Source: JALYSX01 sp036510515 (GTDB lineage Bacteria; Vulcanimicrobiota; Vulcanimicrobiia; Vulcanimicrobiales; Vulcanimicrobiaceae). From it: a DNA stretch of 20,090 nucleotides. Position numbers and translations under genes: made by a program. The notes below the pieces were generated by a model. That model was given only the letters and a program-made list of their open reading frames with translations, was not told the origin of the DNA and searched no databases. Below, one piece after another: positions 8,617-17,332 of the stretch; position 1 is the first letter of the stretch; each line of letters begins with the position of its first letter. The DNA is taken from the NCBI GenBank assembly GCA_036510515.1, contig DATCDS010000072.1, positions 1 to 20,090 on the forward strand, given 5' to 3'.

Positions 8617-10008
8617 ATGGCCCAAACCCAGGCGCGCCGGCCCGGCGTCAACGTCTTCGATCAAAGTCGACCGATGTGGAAGACCATGGTCGTCTTCTTG
8701 ATCCCGCTGATGCTCAGCAACGTCTTGCAATCGGCGTCGGGAACCTTGGGGAACATCTTCCTGGGCCGGATGATCGGCGTCGAGGCGCTGGCTGCCGCGT
8801 CGTCGATCTTTCCGGTGGTCTTCTTGCTGATTTCGTTTCTGATCGGCATCGCTAGCGGGAGCACCGTCCTCATCGGCCAGGCCTTCGGCGCGCGCGACGA
8901 ACACCGCGTCAAGAAGGTTGCGGGAACGGTGACGGGCGCGACCTTCGCCTTAGGCATCCTCGTCGCGATCGTCGGCACCGCATGCTCGCCGGCCCTGCTC
9001 GCGGCGCTGGGCACGCCGCACAATATTCTCGCCGATGCGGACGCATACGCCCGCGTCGTCTTCCTGTCGTGTCCGATCTTTTTCCCATACCTGGCTTACA
9101 CGACGTTCCTTCGCGGAACCGGCGACTCGACCACGCCGTTTTATTTTCTGATCGTCAGCACCGTCATCTCCATCGCGATCACGCCCGTGCTGATCGCCGG
9201 CTGGTTCGGGTTGCCCAAACTCGGCATCTTGGGCGCGCCGATCGCGGGACTGTGGATCTCCCAAACCGTCGCGTTCGCCGCCCTGCTGATAACCTTGGCA
9301 CGCATGAACCACCCGCTGAAGTTCGACCGCGAGACGGCTCGCGACATGCTGGTGGATTGGAAGGTGCTCTGGCAGGTCGTACGCATCGGCGTTCCCACGG
9401 GTCTTCAAGTGATGATGGTGGCGATCGCCGAGATCGCGATCATCGACTTCGTCAACCGGTACGGCTCCAGCGCGACGGCCGCATACGGCGCGGTCAACCA
9501 GGTGATCGGCTACGTGCAGTTCCCCGCGATCTCGATCGGCATCGGCGCCTCGATCTTCGGCGCACAATGCATCGGTGCCAAGCGCGAGGATCTGCTCAAC
9601 GCCGTCATTCGCTCGGCGATCGCGTTGAACTACCTTATCGGCGGGGCGATCATCCTGGTCTGCTATCTGTGCGCGTGGTTCATCCTGGGATGGTTCATCA
9701 CCGACGTGCACACGCTGGACATCGCCCATATACTGCTGATGATCACGCTCTGGTCGTACTTGCTGTTCGGCAACAGCTCCGTACTCAGCGGCGTCATGCG
9801 TTCGAGCGGAACAGTGCTGTGGCCCACGGTCAACGGCATCTTCGCCATCGTCGCCGTGGAAGTGCCGGCCGCCTACATCCTCATGCATTACTACGGCCTC
9901 AACGGCGTGTGGATGGGCTACCCGATCTCCTACGTCGTCGTGCTGCTCCTACAATACCGCTACTACACGCTCTACTGGAAAAAACGCACCCACGAACGCC
10001 TGGTGTAA
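8617..10008 (+). CDS. MATE-family multidrug/toxin efflux transporter
   Basis: The 463-residue polytopic membrane protein has the family length and the two-half layout of about 12 membrane helices. It would export cationic drugs or metabolites in exchange for Na+ or H+. The first half opens with a short polar N-terminus, then VVFLIPLMLSNVLQSASGTLGNIFLGRMIG, split over helices 1-2, matching the MATE start in which P and the LG..D/N positions are conserved. GQAFGARDEHRVKK is the family's cytoplasmic loop after helix 3. The second half repeats it with RIGVPTGLQ, AYGAVNQVIGYVQFPAISIG and GAQCIGAKR. The ATG at 8617-8619 is chosen because the in-frame extension to 8434 overlaps rqcP in reverse and has no membrane character. 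It is divergent from rqcP and convergent with the Kal-like gene. Subfamily and substrate cannot be assigned. Confidence 0.9.
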   Translation: MAQTQARRPGVNVFDQSRPMWKTMVVFLIPLMLSNVLQSASGTLGNIFLGRMIGVEALAAASSIFPVVFLLISFLIGIASGSTVLIGQAFGARDEHRVKKVAGTVTGATFALGILVAIVGTACSPALLAALGTPHNILADADAYARVVFLSCPIFFPYLAYTTFLRGTGDSTTPFYFLIVSTVISIAITPVLIAGWFGLPKLGILGAPIAGLWISQTVAFAALLITLARMNHPLKFDRETARDMLVDWKVLWQVVRIGVPTGLQVMMVAIAEIAIIDFVNRYGSSATAAYGAVNQVIGYVQFPAISIGIGASIFGAQCIGAKREDLLNAVIRSAIALNYLIGGAIILVCYLCAWFILGWFITDVHTLDIAHILLMITLWSYLLFGNSSVLSGVMRSSGTVLWPTVNGIFAIVAVEVPAAYILMHYYGLNGVWMGYPISYVVVLLLQYRYYTLYWKKRTHERLV

Positions 10009-10053
10009 GGGAGCGTTGCGGCAGGCAAGTCCTCGGCCTTGTCGATTTTGTTG

Positions 10054-10184
10054 GTGTCATGGCGAGCCCTTCGTCTTCGCGCCTGCGGCGCTACGCTCAG
10101 GACAGGCGAGTCGAGCCACGCGACGCCAGACGTTGCGTCGGTGGCTCGACTCCGGCGCCTTCGCGCCTACGCTCGCCATGACAC
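10054..10184. repeat. Nested palindromic intergenic repeat between convergent genes
   Basis: The outer arms at 10054-10067 and 10171-10184 are a perfect 14-base inverted repeat (GTGTCATGGCGAGC). An inner stem pairs 10108-10119 with 10141-10152 over 12 bases, and it continues past a one-base bulge as 10121-10126 with 10135-10140. Between the stems lie related GCGCCTGCGGCGCTACGCTC and GCGCCTACGCTC strings. The whole 182-base gap between the MATE stop and the Kal-like stop is filled by this structure, which could serve as a two-way terminator. It looks like a dispersed REP/MITE-type element rather than a unique sequence. Confidence 0.75.
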
Positions 10185-10190
10185 AGTGCG

Positions 10191-10589
10191 CTACGTGCGT
10201 TTCTTCTCGGCGGGCGTGACGCACGTTCCGGATGCGCGGCAGACGATGATGGGGTCGGAAAGAACGTCGGCGGCGGAGGGATTGACGTCGGGACGCGCGG
10301 CGATGACTTTGCGGGCTTGGAATTCCATGCGGCGCGAGGTGTTGCCGACGTGGACGATCGTGCCGGTGGTTTCGATGAAGTCGCCGGCGTAGACCGGGGC
10401 GAGAAACTCGACCTTGTCGTAAGCGACGAAGAGACCCTCATCGCCATCGAGTTCGATCAGCAGGGCGGTCGCGACGTCGCCGAAGAGCGCGAGCATCCGA
10501 GCACCGTCGACGAGATTGCCGCCGTAGTGGGCGTCGTGAGCGCTCATGCGCGTGCGAAGAAGGCCGGTTAAAGTTTGGCGAGTTGCCAC
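10191..10589 (-). CDS. kal: Kal-like hotdog-fold protein (3-aminobutyryl-CoA ammonia-lyase family)
   Basis: Kal removes ammonia from 3-aminobutyryl-CoA to give crotonyl-CoA in lysine fermentation. The 132-residue protein matches what I recall of Kal nearly end to end: RMSAHDAHYGGNLVDGARML, then DGDEGLFVAYDKVEFLAPVY, AGDFIE, VGNTSRRMEF and the end block CRASGTCV. The start is taken as a GTG at 10587-10589 with GAGG four bases upstream, overlapping the mazG end by 22 bases. The ATG at 10545-10547 would begin directly at the conserved MSAHDAHYGG block and has no ribosome site. None of the other lysine-fermentation genes (kamA, kamDE, kdd, kce) is in this window, so the physiological substrate may differ; related hotdog proteins act as acyl-CoA thioesterases or dehydratases. 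Confidence 0.82.
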   Translation of the reverse strand: MATRQTLTGLLRTRMSAHDAHYGGNLVDGARMLALFGDVATALLIELDGDEGLFVAYDKVEFLAPVYAGDFIETTGTIVHVGNTSRRMEFQARKVIAARPDVNPSAADVLSDPIIVCRASGTCVTPAEKKRT

Positions 10590-11341
10590 AGTTCCTCGAG
10601 TTCTTCAAGCGAGAGGTCGTTGAGGGCTTTGCCGTCTTGCGCGGCGCGCCGTTCCATGAAGCCGAAGCGTCGATAGAATTTCTCGTTGGCTTCGCGCATC
10701 GCTCCCTCGGCGTCGATGCCCATGCCGCGCGAAAGGTTGACCAGCGTGAAGAGGACGTCGCCCAGCTCTTCGCGGACGTGCGCGTCGTCGTGCGGATCGC
10801 GCCGCGCTTGCGCCAGCTCGCCGAGTTCTTCATGAAGTTTGTCGAGCACGCCGGAAAGATCGGGCCAATCGAAGCCGACCCGCGCGGCCTTTTCCTGCAT
10901 GCGCTGGCCGCGCTGCAGAGCGCCCAGCGCTTTGGGAATGCCGTCCAAACGGGATTCGCGTTCCAATCCGGTCTTCTCTTGGGATTTGAGCTGTTCCCAA
11001 CTGCGCCACTGCGCGTCCGTATCTTCGATGACGGCGTCGCCGAAGACGTGCGGATGCCGACGGATCATCTTGTTGGCCAGCGCGTCGATCACGTCGGCGA
11101 TGGCGAACGTGCCCTCCTCACGACCCAGTTGGGCGTGAAAGACGATCTGCAAGAGCAGATCCCCCAACTCGTCGCAAAGGCCGTCCGAGTCCCGACTCTC
11201 GATCGCGTCGACGACTTCGTGCGTCTCTTCGATCAAGTACGGGATCAAGCTGCGATGGGTTTGCTCGCGGTCCCACGGACAGCCCGAGCGTAATTGCGCC
11301 ATGATCTCGACCAGCTCGTCGAACGAATGATGCGCGGACAT
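10568..11341 (-). CDS. mazG: MazG nucleoside triphosphate pyrophosphohydrolase
   Basis: MazG hydrolyses (d)NTPs to the monophosphate and pyrophosphate, cleaning the pool of aberrant nucleotides and in E. coli modulating ppGpp. The 257-residue protein has the two tandem MazG domains. The first has the GCPWDREQTHRSL signature (20-32), EETHE (38-42) and DELGD (57-61) as Mg ligands. The second has EELGE (171-175) and EELGD (191-195). Both acidic EExxE/ExxD sets are intact. The ATG at 11339-11341 begins a normal MazG N-terminus. It follows a hairpin 28 bases upstream and overlaps the Kal-like gene downstream, so those two are likely co-transcribed. Confidence 0.95.
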   Translation of the reverse strand: MSAHHSFDELVEIMAQLRSGCPWDREQTHRSLIPYLIEETHEVVDAIESRDSDGLCDELGDLLLQIVFHAQLGREEGTFAIADVIDALANKMIRRHPHVFGDAVIEDTDAQWRSWEQLKSQEKTGLERESRLDGIPKALGALQRGQRMQEKAARVGFDWPDLSGVLDKLHEELGELAQARRDPHDDAHVREELGDVLFTLVNLSRGMGIDAEGAMREANEKFYRRFGFMERRAAQDGKALNDLSLEELEELWQLAKL

Positions 11342-11368
11342 GGTGCGGCGCTTCGGCGCGGATATGAC

Positions 11369-11400
11369 GAGGCCCCGGCTCCAAAAGGAGCCGAGGCCTC
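11369..11400 (-). terminator. Strong hairpin between the prsA-like gene and mazG
   Basis: Arms 11369-11382 and 11387-11400 pair over 14 bases with one mismatch around an AAAA/TTTT loop. It lies 24 bases after the prsA-like stop and 28 bases before the mazG ATG. No T-run follows on the minus strand, so it may be a leaky terminator or an mRNA-stabilising/attenuating hairpin. Confidence 0.6.
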
Positions 11401-11423
11401 GATGCTTGCCGTTGAGGTCGCGA

Positions 11424-12407
11424 TTACTTGGTCGCGGCCGGTACCGGCGTGGCGGGTGCCATGGGAGCCGTCGTGGCAGTCGCGGCCGGTGCTGCGGTCG
11501 CCGGTGCGACGCTCGGCGCCGGGCTGGGGAAGAGCCCGTCGAAGCGCGGATCCATGACGTGGATGTTGGCCTTAGCCAGCAACCCTTGGAAGAACGGACC
11601 GACCAGCGGGCCTTCCTGTTGCTGGCGCAGGAGGTCGACGATCTTGTCGTGCGTGCTCGCGAGCGTGGCCACGACCGCCGGCTGAATCTTTTCGACTTGA
11701 ATGATGTGATAGCCCCACTGCGATTTTACCGGCGCGCTGATCTTGCCGACCGGTAAGGAAAACGCGGCGCGATCGAACTGCTTGACCATCTGTCCGTGTC
11801 CGAAGGGGGGAAGTTCCCCGCCGACGTTCTTGCTGCCGGGGTCTTTGGAATATTGCTTGGCGAGCTGCGCGAAGTCTTTGCCGGACTTGAGCAGCGCCTC
11901 GACCTTGTTGGCCGTCGCCAGATCGTTGACCAAGATGTGGCGCGCCTGAATCTTTTCGGGCGTATCGAACTGCGCGTGGTTTTTCGCAAAGTAGGCGGCG
12001 ACTTGCGTGTCGGTAACCGTCACGTCCTTGCCGACGGCCTTTTCGAGGATCAGTTGATCGCGGAAGGCTCTGCGCACGTCGTCTTCGGTCAGGCCGCGCA
12101 TCTTGAGCACCTGGTCCCACGGCATGCCAGCGAAGTTGACCTTGATCGCGTCTTCCTTGGCCTGGACCTCGGCATCGGTGATGACGATGTTGTTGTCCTT
12201 GGCATATTGCTCGAGCAGCATCTCTTGAACGGACTGCTGCAGAACTTGGCGAGCGGCCGGATTGCCTTCGAGCTTGGCATCGAAGTCGGCGCGACTGATC
12301 GGCTGACCGTTTACGGTCGCGATCGCGGCACCGTTGCCGCACGCGGCCAGCGATGCGCTCAGGGCCAGGGTCACGAGGGTCGCGATAGCGCGGGGGGCTT
12401 TCGACAT
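11424..12407 (-). CDS. PrsA/SurA-like parvulin peptidyl-prolyl isomerase lipoprotein
   Basis: This is an extracytoplasmic foldase. Its 327 residues start with a signal peptide and lipobox LAAC with the lipidated Cys at 23. A SurA-N/PrsA-type helical region follows (about 28-145), opening with ATVNGQPISRADFD. The parvulin domain spans about 151-240 with ARHILV (155-160), a GGELPPFGHGQM turn (197-208), the F.LPVGKIS strand and WGYHIIQV (231-238). The C-terminal 34 residues (294-327) are almost only Ala, Pro and Thr, a low-complexity wall-spanning or linker-like tail. The ATG at 12405-12407 has GGAG six bases upstream. A likely terminator separates it from mfd, so it probably has its own promoter. 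Confidence 0.92.
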   Translation of the reverse strand: MSKAPRAIATLVTLALSASLAACGNGAAIATVNGQPISRADFDAKLEGNPAARQVLQQSVQEMLLEQYAKDNNIVITDAEVQAKEDAIKVNFAGMPWDQVLKMRGLTEDDVRRAFRDQLILEKAVGKDVTVTDTQVAAYFAKNHAQFDTPEKIQARHILVNDLATANKVEALLKSGKDFAQLAKQYSKDPGSKNVGGELPPFGHGQMVKQFDRAAFSLPVGKISAPVKSQWGYHIIQVEKIQPAVVATLASTHDKIVDLLRQQQEGPLVGPFFQGLLAKANIHVMDPRFDGLFPSPAPSVAPATAAPAATATTAPMAPATPVPAATK

Positions 12408-12435
12408 GATCGGCTCCAGGGAAAGCGTGACGATG

Positions 12436-12466
12436 AAAAAGCGCGGTGGCTGATGGCCAGGGCCGC
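12436..12466 (-). terminator. Probable intrinsic terminator after mfd
   Basis: On the minus strand GCGG, a CCC bulge and TGGC pair with GCCA and CCGC around a CATCA loop, followed after GC by TTTTT (12436-12440). It lies 50 bases beyond the mfd stop and 29 bases before the prsA-like start. The bulge makes the stem less stable than a classic terminator. The rest of the 108-base gap shows only the prsA-like ribosome site. Confidence 0.6.
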
Positions 12467-12515
12467 GACCGACCCCAGCTTCGATGAGGGCGCAGACGCT
12501 CCTCTTTGCAAGGCG

Positions 12516-15500
12516 CTACATCGCGTCGAGCAAGCGGCGCAGCAGCGGTATCCAGAGGGCCTCGGGGCGTTCGCCCTTGGCGACGGGCGGAAGGTCGACC
12601 AAGATCTTGCCGTCGCCGAAGCGGAAGCGGTTCTTGGTGAGCGATTGAAACGTCGGAAGCGCCGCAGGCTCCATCACGAAGCCGCTGCCGACGCCCAACG
12701 AAAGCCGCTTCTCATCGACGACCACGCGCGTGACGTGTTTGCGCAGGGCGATCGCGCGGAGCTTGGTCAGCTCGACCAAGTTGTCCAACGGCCGCGGAAA
12801 CGCGCCGAAGCGGTCGCGCACGCCGGCGGCGATCGCGTCGACCTCGTCGACGCTGCGCGCCTTGGCCAGCTGCTGGTAGACCGCGATCTTCTGGGATACT
12901 TGCGGAATGTAGTCGTTGGGGATGAACGCATCGATCTTCACGTCGATGACGGCTTCCCGGCGCTCGTCCAGCGTGGCGGACATTCCCTGACGCGCCGCAA
13001 TCGCTTCGGCGAGCATCTGACAATACGTGTCGAAACCGACCGAAGCGATGAAGCCGGATTGCGCGGCGCCCAACAGGTTGCCGGCGCCGCGGATCTCCAG
13101 GTCGCGCATGGCAATTTGCAGGCCGGAACCCAGATGGGTGAACTCGCGGATGGCTTCCAGCCGCGCCTTGGCTTCTTCGGAAAGCGCCTTGTGCGATTGA
13201 TACAAGAGATAGCAGTACGCTTGATGGTTGGAGCGGCCGACGCGCCCGCGCAATTGATAGAGCTGGGCCAAGCCGAACTTGTCGGCGTCGTTGACGATCA
13301 TCGTATTCACGTTGGGAATATCGATCCCGTTTTCAATAATGGTCGTGGCGATGAGGATGTCCAGATCGCCGTCGATGAAGGCCCGCATCACCGGTTCGAG
13401 CTCGTTTTCGTGCATCTGACCGTGTCCGATGCCGATCCGCGCGCGCGGCACCAGCCGTTCCAGCGCGTTCTTCACGGCGTGGATCGACTCGATGCGGTTG
13501 TGCAGGTAGTAGATCTGGCCGCCTCGATCCAGCTCGGCGGCGATCGCGCGGGTCACGATCGCATCGCTGGCGGGGACGACCACGGTTTTGACCGACATGC
13601 GGTTCTTGGGCGGGGTTTGGATCAGTGAGAGATCGCGCACCCCCATCAGCGACATGTGCAGCGTGCGCGGTATCGGCGTGGCCGAAAGCGTCAGCACGTC
13701 GACGGACGTGCGATACGCCTTGAGGCGCTCTTTGTGCATGACGCCGAAGCGCTGCTCCTCGTCGATGACGATCAGTCCGAGATCGGCAAAGGCGATGTCT
13801 TTTTGCAGCAGCCGATGGGTGCCCACGACGATGTCGACCTTGCCTTGGGCCAACGCGGCGACGATTTCGGTCTGCTTGGACTTGGACGTGAACCGCGACA
13901 GTTCTTCGATCCGCAGCGGGAAGCCGGCCAGGCGCGCGCTCAAACTGCGGTAGTGCTGATCGGCTAGCAGCGTGGTCGGCACGAGGATCGCCACCTGCTT
14001 CTTGTCGGCGACGGCCTTGAATGCGGCGCGGATGGCGACTTCGGTTTTGCCGTAGCCGACGTCGCCGCAAACCAGGCGATCCATCGGGCGGTCGCGTTCC
14101 ATGTCGGCTTTGGTTTGATCGATGGCCTTGGCTTGATCCGGCGTGGGTTCGTAGGGGAAGGCTTCCTCGAGTTCGGCCTGCCAGGGCGTGTCCGGCGCGA
14201 AAGCGTGGCCGCGCGCGAGCTCGCGCTCGGCGTAGAGCGCGACCAGACCGTCGGCGACTTTGGCCAGCGATTCCGAGACGCGCGACTTCGTGCGCGCCCA
14301 ATCGGCGCCGCCCATCTTGGAAAGGCGCGGCGATTGGCCTTCGGCCGCGGAATACTTGCCGACCTGATGCATCTGCGTGACGGGCACCAGCATGCGATCG
14401 CTGCCGGCATAGCGGAGATCGAGATAGTCTTGGGTCGCGCCCAGGATCGTTTCGGTGCGAAGGCCGACGTACTGGCCGATGCCGTGCACCGCGTGCACGA
14501 CGTAGTCGCCCACGCGCAGATCTCCCAGCGTGACCGGAACGCCTTCTTTGACGGCGCGCAGTTTGACCCGTTTGGGCGGCTGCCCGTAAATCTCGCGATC
14601 GCCCAACACGCGCACGCGCAGGTCGGGAATGGCAAAGCCGCTCTCGATGCTGCCGTGATCGATGCGAATCGCGTCCAGGCCGGCGGCGCGCGCGATGTCG
14701 GCGGTGCGCGCGGCGGCGGTCGTGATCACGATCACGGTTTCGTGCGCCGCCAGCCACTCGCGTGCGGCCTGCGCGAACATCTCGATCTGCCGGTTGAAGT
14801 GGTCGACCGGACGGCACTCCAATACGAACGACGCTCGGCTGACCGGAAGCCAAGGCGGTGAAAGGCCTTCGATCGCTCCGGGAACGATCAACGTGGCGTA
14901 ACGTGCGAAGGCGTCGCGCAGATCGTCGAGGCGCGGATGCGGCGCGACGACTTCGGCCAAAAGCGCCTCACCGACGTCGTCGTCGCGAATGCCCAACTCG
15001 CCCGACACGACGTCGGCCAGCAACACGCCGCGCTCCCGCAGACGTTCTTCTTCGAGCGCGCGTTCGACGTCGGCCAACATGGCGGGCTCGTCGAGCACGA
15101 TCAACGCTTGGGGGCGCAGGTAGTCCAATAAGGTCGCGGTGCGCTCGTGTGCGAGCGCTAGCCACGCCTCGGGCACGTCGTTTCCCGATTCGAGGTAGGC
15201 CGTCAGCGCGCTGGCGACGTTCTCGGGTCCCTCGAATCGCTCGAGCACGCGCCGGCGATAGGCGTCGTCGCGGGGAATCTCGCTCCAAGGAGCGATCGCG
15301 ATCTCGTCGGCGGCCGCGACGCTCAACTGCGACTGCAGGTCGAACGCGCGAATCGCGTCGATGCGATCGCCGAAAAACTCGACGCGCGCGGGCGCGTCTT
15401 GGGTCGCGCCGTAAACGTCGAGAATGCCGCCGCGCACCGCGAACTCGCCGGCCGCGCTCACGATGTCGACGCGCCGATAGCCCAGCAGATACAAGCGATC

Positions 15501-16004
15501 CTGGAACGCTTGCCAGCCCGGCTCGTCATCCACGCGTAGACGCAGCGTCAGCGAGGCAAACAGCTCGGGAGGCATCGCGTATTGGGCCAACGCGGCGACG
15601 GGCGCCAACACGACGCGCGGCTTGCCGGTAAGCAGATCGTCGAACAACGTCATGCGCGCGCTGCGTTCCGACGGGCTCTCAAGGGCGCCGACGCTCTCGT
15701 CGCGCGAACGCACCAGCGCCAGCGTTCCGGCCTCGCGTTCCCCCAAGTAGTACAGGAGGTCGGCGAAGGCGCGTTCGGCCGCATCGGAGGTGGGCAGCAC
15801 GACGAGGATCTGTCCCCGGCGCTCGCGCTGGATCGCCGCGATCGCCGCCGGGCGCGCCGCAGCGATCGTTTCGTGCAGGGTGGCCGTGCTGCCCGGGCGG
15901 CGCAGGTGTTCGAGCGCGCCGCCCAAGCCGCGCCGGCTCGCGCGCAGCGCGGTTGTCAGCGCGTCGGAAATGCCGGCGCCGGGGCGTTCGAGAAGTGCGT
16001 TCAT
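12516..16004 (-). CDS. mfd: Transcription-repair coupling factor Mfd
   Basis: Mfd removes RNA polymerase stalled at DNA damage and recruits UvrA for nucleotide excision repair. The 1162 residues show the standard order. A UvrB-like N-terminal part contains GEFAVRGGILDVY (186-198) and the VEFFGDRIDAIRAFD block (208-222). The RNA-polymerase-interacting domain (CarD/TRCF) starts near 497 with VGDYVVHAVHGIGQYVGL. The RecG-like motor has Walker A GDVGYGKTE (647-655), the DEEQ box at 748-751, LTLSATPIPRTL (771-782) and the QLRGRVGRS helicase motif. The TRCF C-terminal domain ends the protein. The ATG at 16002-16004 overlaps the glycosyltransferase stop as ATGA. The open frame continues upstream to 16901, but that extra part is antisense-like and unlike any Mfd. 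No ribosome site is seen, so translation is coupled or starts from a very short leader. Confidence 0.97.
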   Translation of the reverse strand: MNALLERPGAGISDALTTALRASRRGLGGALEHLRRPGSTATLHETIAAARPAAIAAIQRERRGQILVVLPTSDAAERAFADLLYYLGEREAGTLALVRSRDESVGALESPSERSARMTLFDDLLTGKPRVVLAPVAALAQYAMPPELFASLTLRLRVDDEPGWQAFQDRLYLLGYRRVDIVSAAGEFAVRGGILDVYGATQDAPARVEFFGDRIDAIRAFDLQSQLSVAAADEIAIAPWSEIPRDDAYRRRVLERFEGPENVASALTAYLESGNDVPEAWLALAHERTATLLDYLRPQALIVLDEPAMLADVERALEEERLRERGVLLADVVSGELGIRDDDVGEALLAEVVAPHPRLDDLRDAFARYATLIVPGAIEGLSPPWLPVSRASFVLECRPVDHFNRQIEMFAQAAREWLAAHETVIVITTAAARTADIARAAGLDAIRIDHGSIESGFAIPDLRVRVLGDREIYGQPPKRVKLRAVKEGVPVTLGDLRVGDYVVHAVHGIGQYVGLRTETILGATQDYLDLRYAGSDRMLVPVTQMHQVGKYSAAEGQSPRLSKMGGADWARTKSRVSESLAKVADGLVALYAERELARGHAFAPDTPWQAELEEAFPYEPTPDQAKAIDQTKADMERDRPMDRLVCGDVGYGKTEVAIRAAFKAVADKKQVAILVPTTLLADQHYRSLSARLAGFPLRIEELSRFTSKSKQTEIVAALAQGKVDIVVGTHRLLQKDIAFADLGLIVIDEEQRFGVMHKERLKAYRTSVDVLTLSATPIPRTLHMSLMGVRDLSLIQTPPKNRMSVKTVVVPASDAIVTRAIAAELDRGGQIYYLHNRIESIHAVKNALERLVPRARIGIGHGQMHENELEPVMRAFIDGDLDILIATTIIENGIDIPNVNTMIVNDADKFGLAQLYQLRGRVGRSNHQAYCYLLYQSHKALSEEAKARLEAIREFTHLGSGLQIAMRDLEIRGAGNLLGAAQSGFIASVGFDTYCQMLAEAIAARQGMSATLDERREAVIDVKIDAFIPNDYIPQVSQKIAVYQQLAKARSVDEVDAIAAGVRDRFGAFPRPLDNLVELTKLRAIALRKHVTRVVVDEKRLSLGVGSGFVMEPAALPTFQSLTKNRFRFGDGKILVDLPPVAKGERPEALWIPLLRRLLDAM

Positions 16005-17332
16005 CGGGGGTGGCTGAGTATAGCAGATTTCGGAGCGAGCAGCGCCAGCAACGGTGCGAACGCCACCGCGGACAGGCCCGCGGTCGCTCCCCAACCCAGC
16101 GGACCATACGCGTCGGGCACGTAGCGCAGCGCGGTGGTGAACGAGAGCGCGAGTACGACCGTAGCGGCGCGCGAATGCGGCGCCAGCGCGGCGATCGGCA
16201 AGAACCACAGGCCGTACCACGGTTGCGGGTTGGGCAAAGCACTCCACACGGCGATTGCGAGCAGAATCCAACCGTCGGCGCGGCCCGCCAGGAGAGCGCG
16301 GACGCCGCAAACTGCGAGGATCGTCACAATGACGACCGCGGTCGCCGGGCCGATCGCCAGGAGCGAGACCGACGCAGAATAGTGACCGCCATGCGCCGAC
16401 GCTGCGACGATCTCGCGTATTCCCGGAAGGAACCACAACGTCGTTAACCCTAGGCCGATCGTCACCCCAAGCAATGCGCCCGTAAACGCTTTGCCGCGTT
16501 GCACGGCGAGCAAGCCTATGGCCGCGAGTGCCCCAGGCGCTTTGATCGTCGTTGCGAGCGCGACGATCGTGCCGGCAACGGCAGCGCCGTATCGCCGGTA
16601 CCCTGCGAAACCCGCGAGCACGATCGCTAGTGCGAGGGCATCGTTGTGGCCTTCGGCCGCAGACCAGATCGTCAGCGGATTGAGCACGATGAACCCGGCT
16701 GCGAACATCCGAGTTCGTCGTCCGAGCGGAGCGAACGCGGCATAGGCCAGCGGCACGCAAGCTAACAGCGCCAGCATGGCCAGCGCGCGTAGGATGACCA
16801 ATTGGGCGACGATACCACCGCGCGCCCCCAGCGCCACACAGACGCGCGCGATCTCCACGAAGAGCGGACCATAGACGCAGACCGGCGGTGGATTGCCCCA
16901 TTGCCAGATCGCAGCCGCGAAGACGGGGTCCCCGAGCGGGAGGGGCATGTGCGAATACGCATCGATGCCGCGCGCGGCCATCTCGCCATAGGCAGCATAC
17001 GCGTACGCATCGCTCGAGATCACGGCCGGAGCCAAGAAGGCGCCCAGCAGTCCGAGCACGCTCGCGCCTGCGATGGCGCCCAAGGCAGCGCGCGGCCGTG
17101 GAATGTCAACGCTTAGAAGCAGACGCGCGATGGCAACGTAGCCGATCGCCGAAATTGCAAACCCAAGCGTTAGTGCTCCGAGTGCGGCTAAGCCGACGCC
17201 GTGCCACGATGTTGCGACGGGCAGCGGCTGTGCGAGAGCCGCTGCGATCGAGCGTGATGACGAACGCAAAACAGCCGCTTCGAGCAGAGATCCGATCGCC
17301 AAGCCGATCGGAATCAGCACGATGGCTTTCAT
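16001..17332 (-). CDS. GT-C fold polyprenol-phosphate-sugar glycosyltransferase, multi-pass membrane protein
   Basis: The 443-residue protein has about ten to twelve hydrophobic helices. Its signature stretches look like the MptB/GT87 (DUF2029) mannosyltransferase group. The first outer loop holds SSDAYAYAAYGEMAARGIDAYSH (split at 106-127) with the likely catalytic Asp108. YGPLF follows at 154-158, AEGHNDALALA at 226-236 and an IKAPGALA helix start at 263-270. Such enzymes add mannose or another sugar from polyprenyl-phosphate donors to lipoglycans or cell-surface polysaccharides on the outer face of the membrane. The ATG overlaps the stop of the O-antigen ligase-like gene by four bases (ATGA), and its stop overlaps mfd the same way. 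Sugar and acceptor cannot be deduced. Confidence 0.78.
   Translation of the reverse strand: MKAIVLIPIGLAIGSLLEAAVLRSSSRSIAAALAQPLPVATSWHGVGLAALGALTLGFAISAIGYVAIARLLLSVDIPRPRAALGAIAGASVLGLLGAFLAPAVISSDAYAYAAYGEMAARGIDAYSHMPLPLGDPVFAAAIWQWGNPPPVCVYGPLFVEIARVCVALGARGGIVAQLVILRALAMLALLACVPLAYAAFAPLGRRTRMFAAGFIVLNPLTIWSAAEGHNDALALAIVLAGFAGYRRYGAAVAGTIVALATTIKAPGALAAIGLLAVQRGKAFTGALLGVTIGLGLTTLWFLPGIREIVAASAHGGHYSASVSLLAIGPATAVVIVTILAVCGVRALLAGRADGWILLAIAVWSALPNPQPWYGLWFLPIAALAPHSRAATVVLALSFTTALRYVPDAYGPLGWGATAGLSAVAFAPLLALLAPKSAILSHPR
16017..16025 (-). promoter_or_regulatory. Candidate extended -10 promoter for mfd
   Basis: The minus strand reads TGCTATACT, an extended -10 (TGn plus TATACT), ending 12 bases before the mfd ATG and inside the last codons of the glycosyltransferase gene. 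The predicted start would leave a leader of about six bases. No good -35 is present at normal spacing, which extended -10 promoters do not need. It would let mfd be expressed apart from the glycan genes. Confidence 0.45.

Noticed and set aside
10545..10547. ATG as the start of the Kal-like gene
   Set aside because: It would cut into the conserved N-terminal block and has no ribosome site, whereas the GTG at 10587-10589 has GAGG upstream. Not fully excluded.
11796..13628. Plus-strand open frame of 610 codons antisense to the prsA-like gene and mfd
   Set aside because: It spans two well-supported genes on the other strand and the terminator between them, and has no domain signature.
16005..16901. 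In-frame upstream extension of mfd by about 299 codons
   Set aside because: The residues are low-complexity Arg-rich shadow of the glycosyltransferase gene, and Mfd of normal length starts at 16004.
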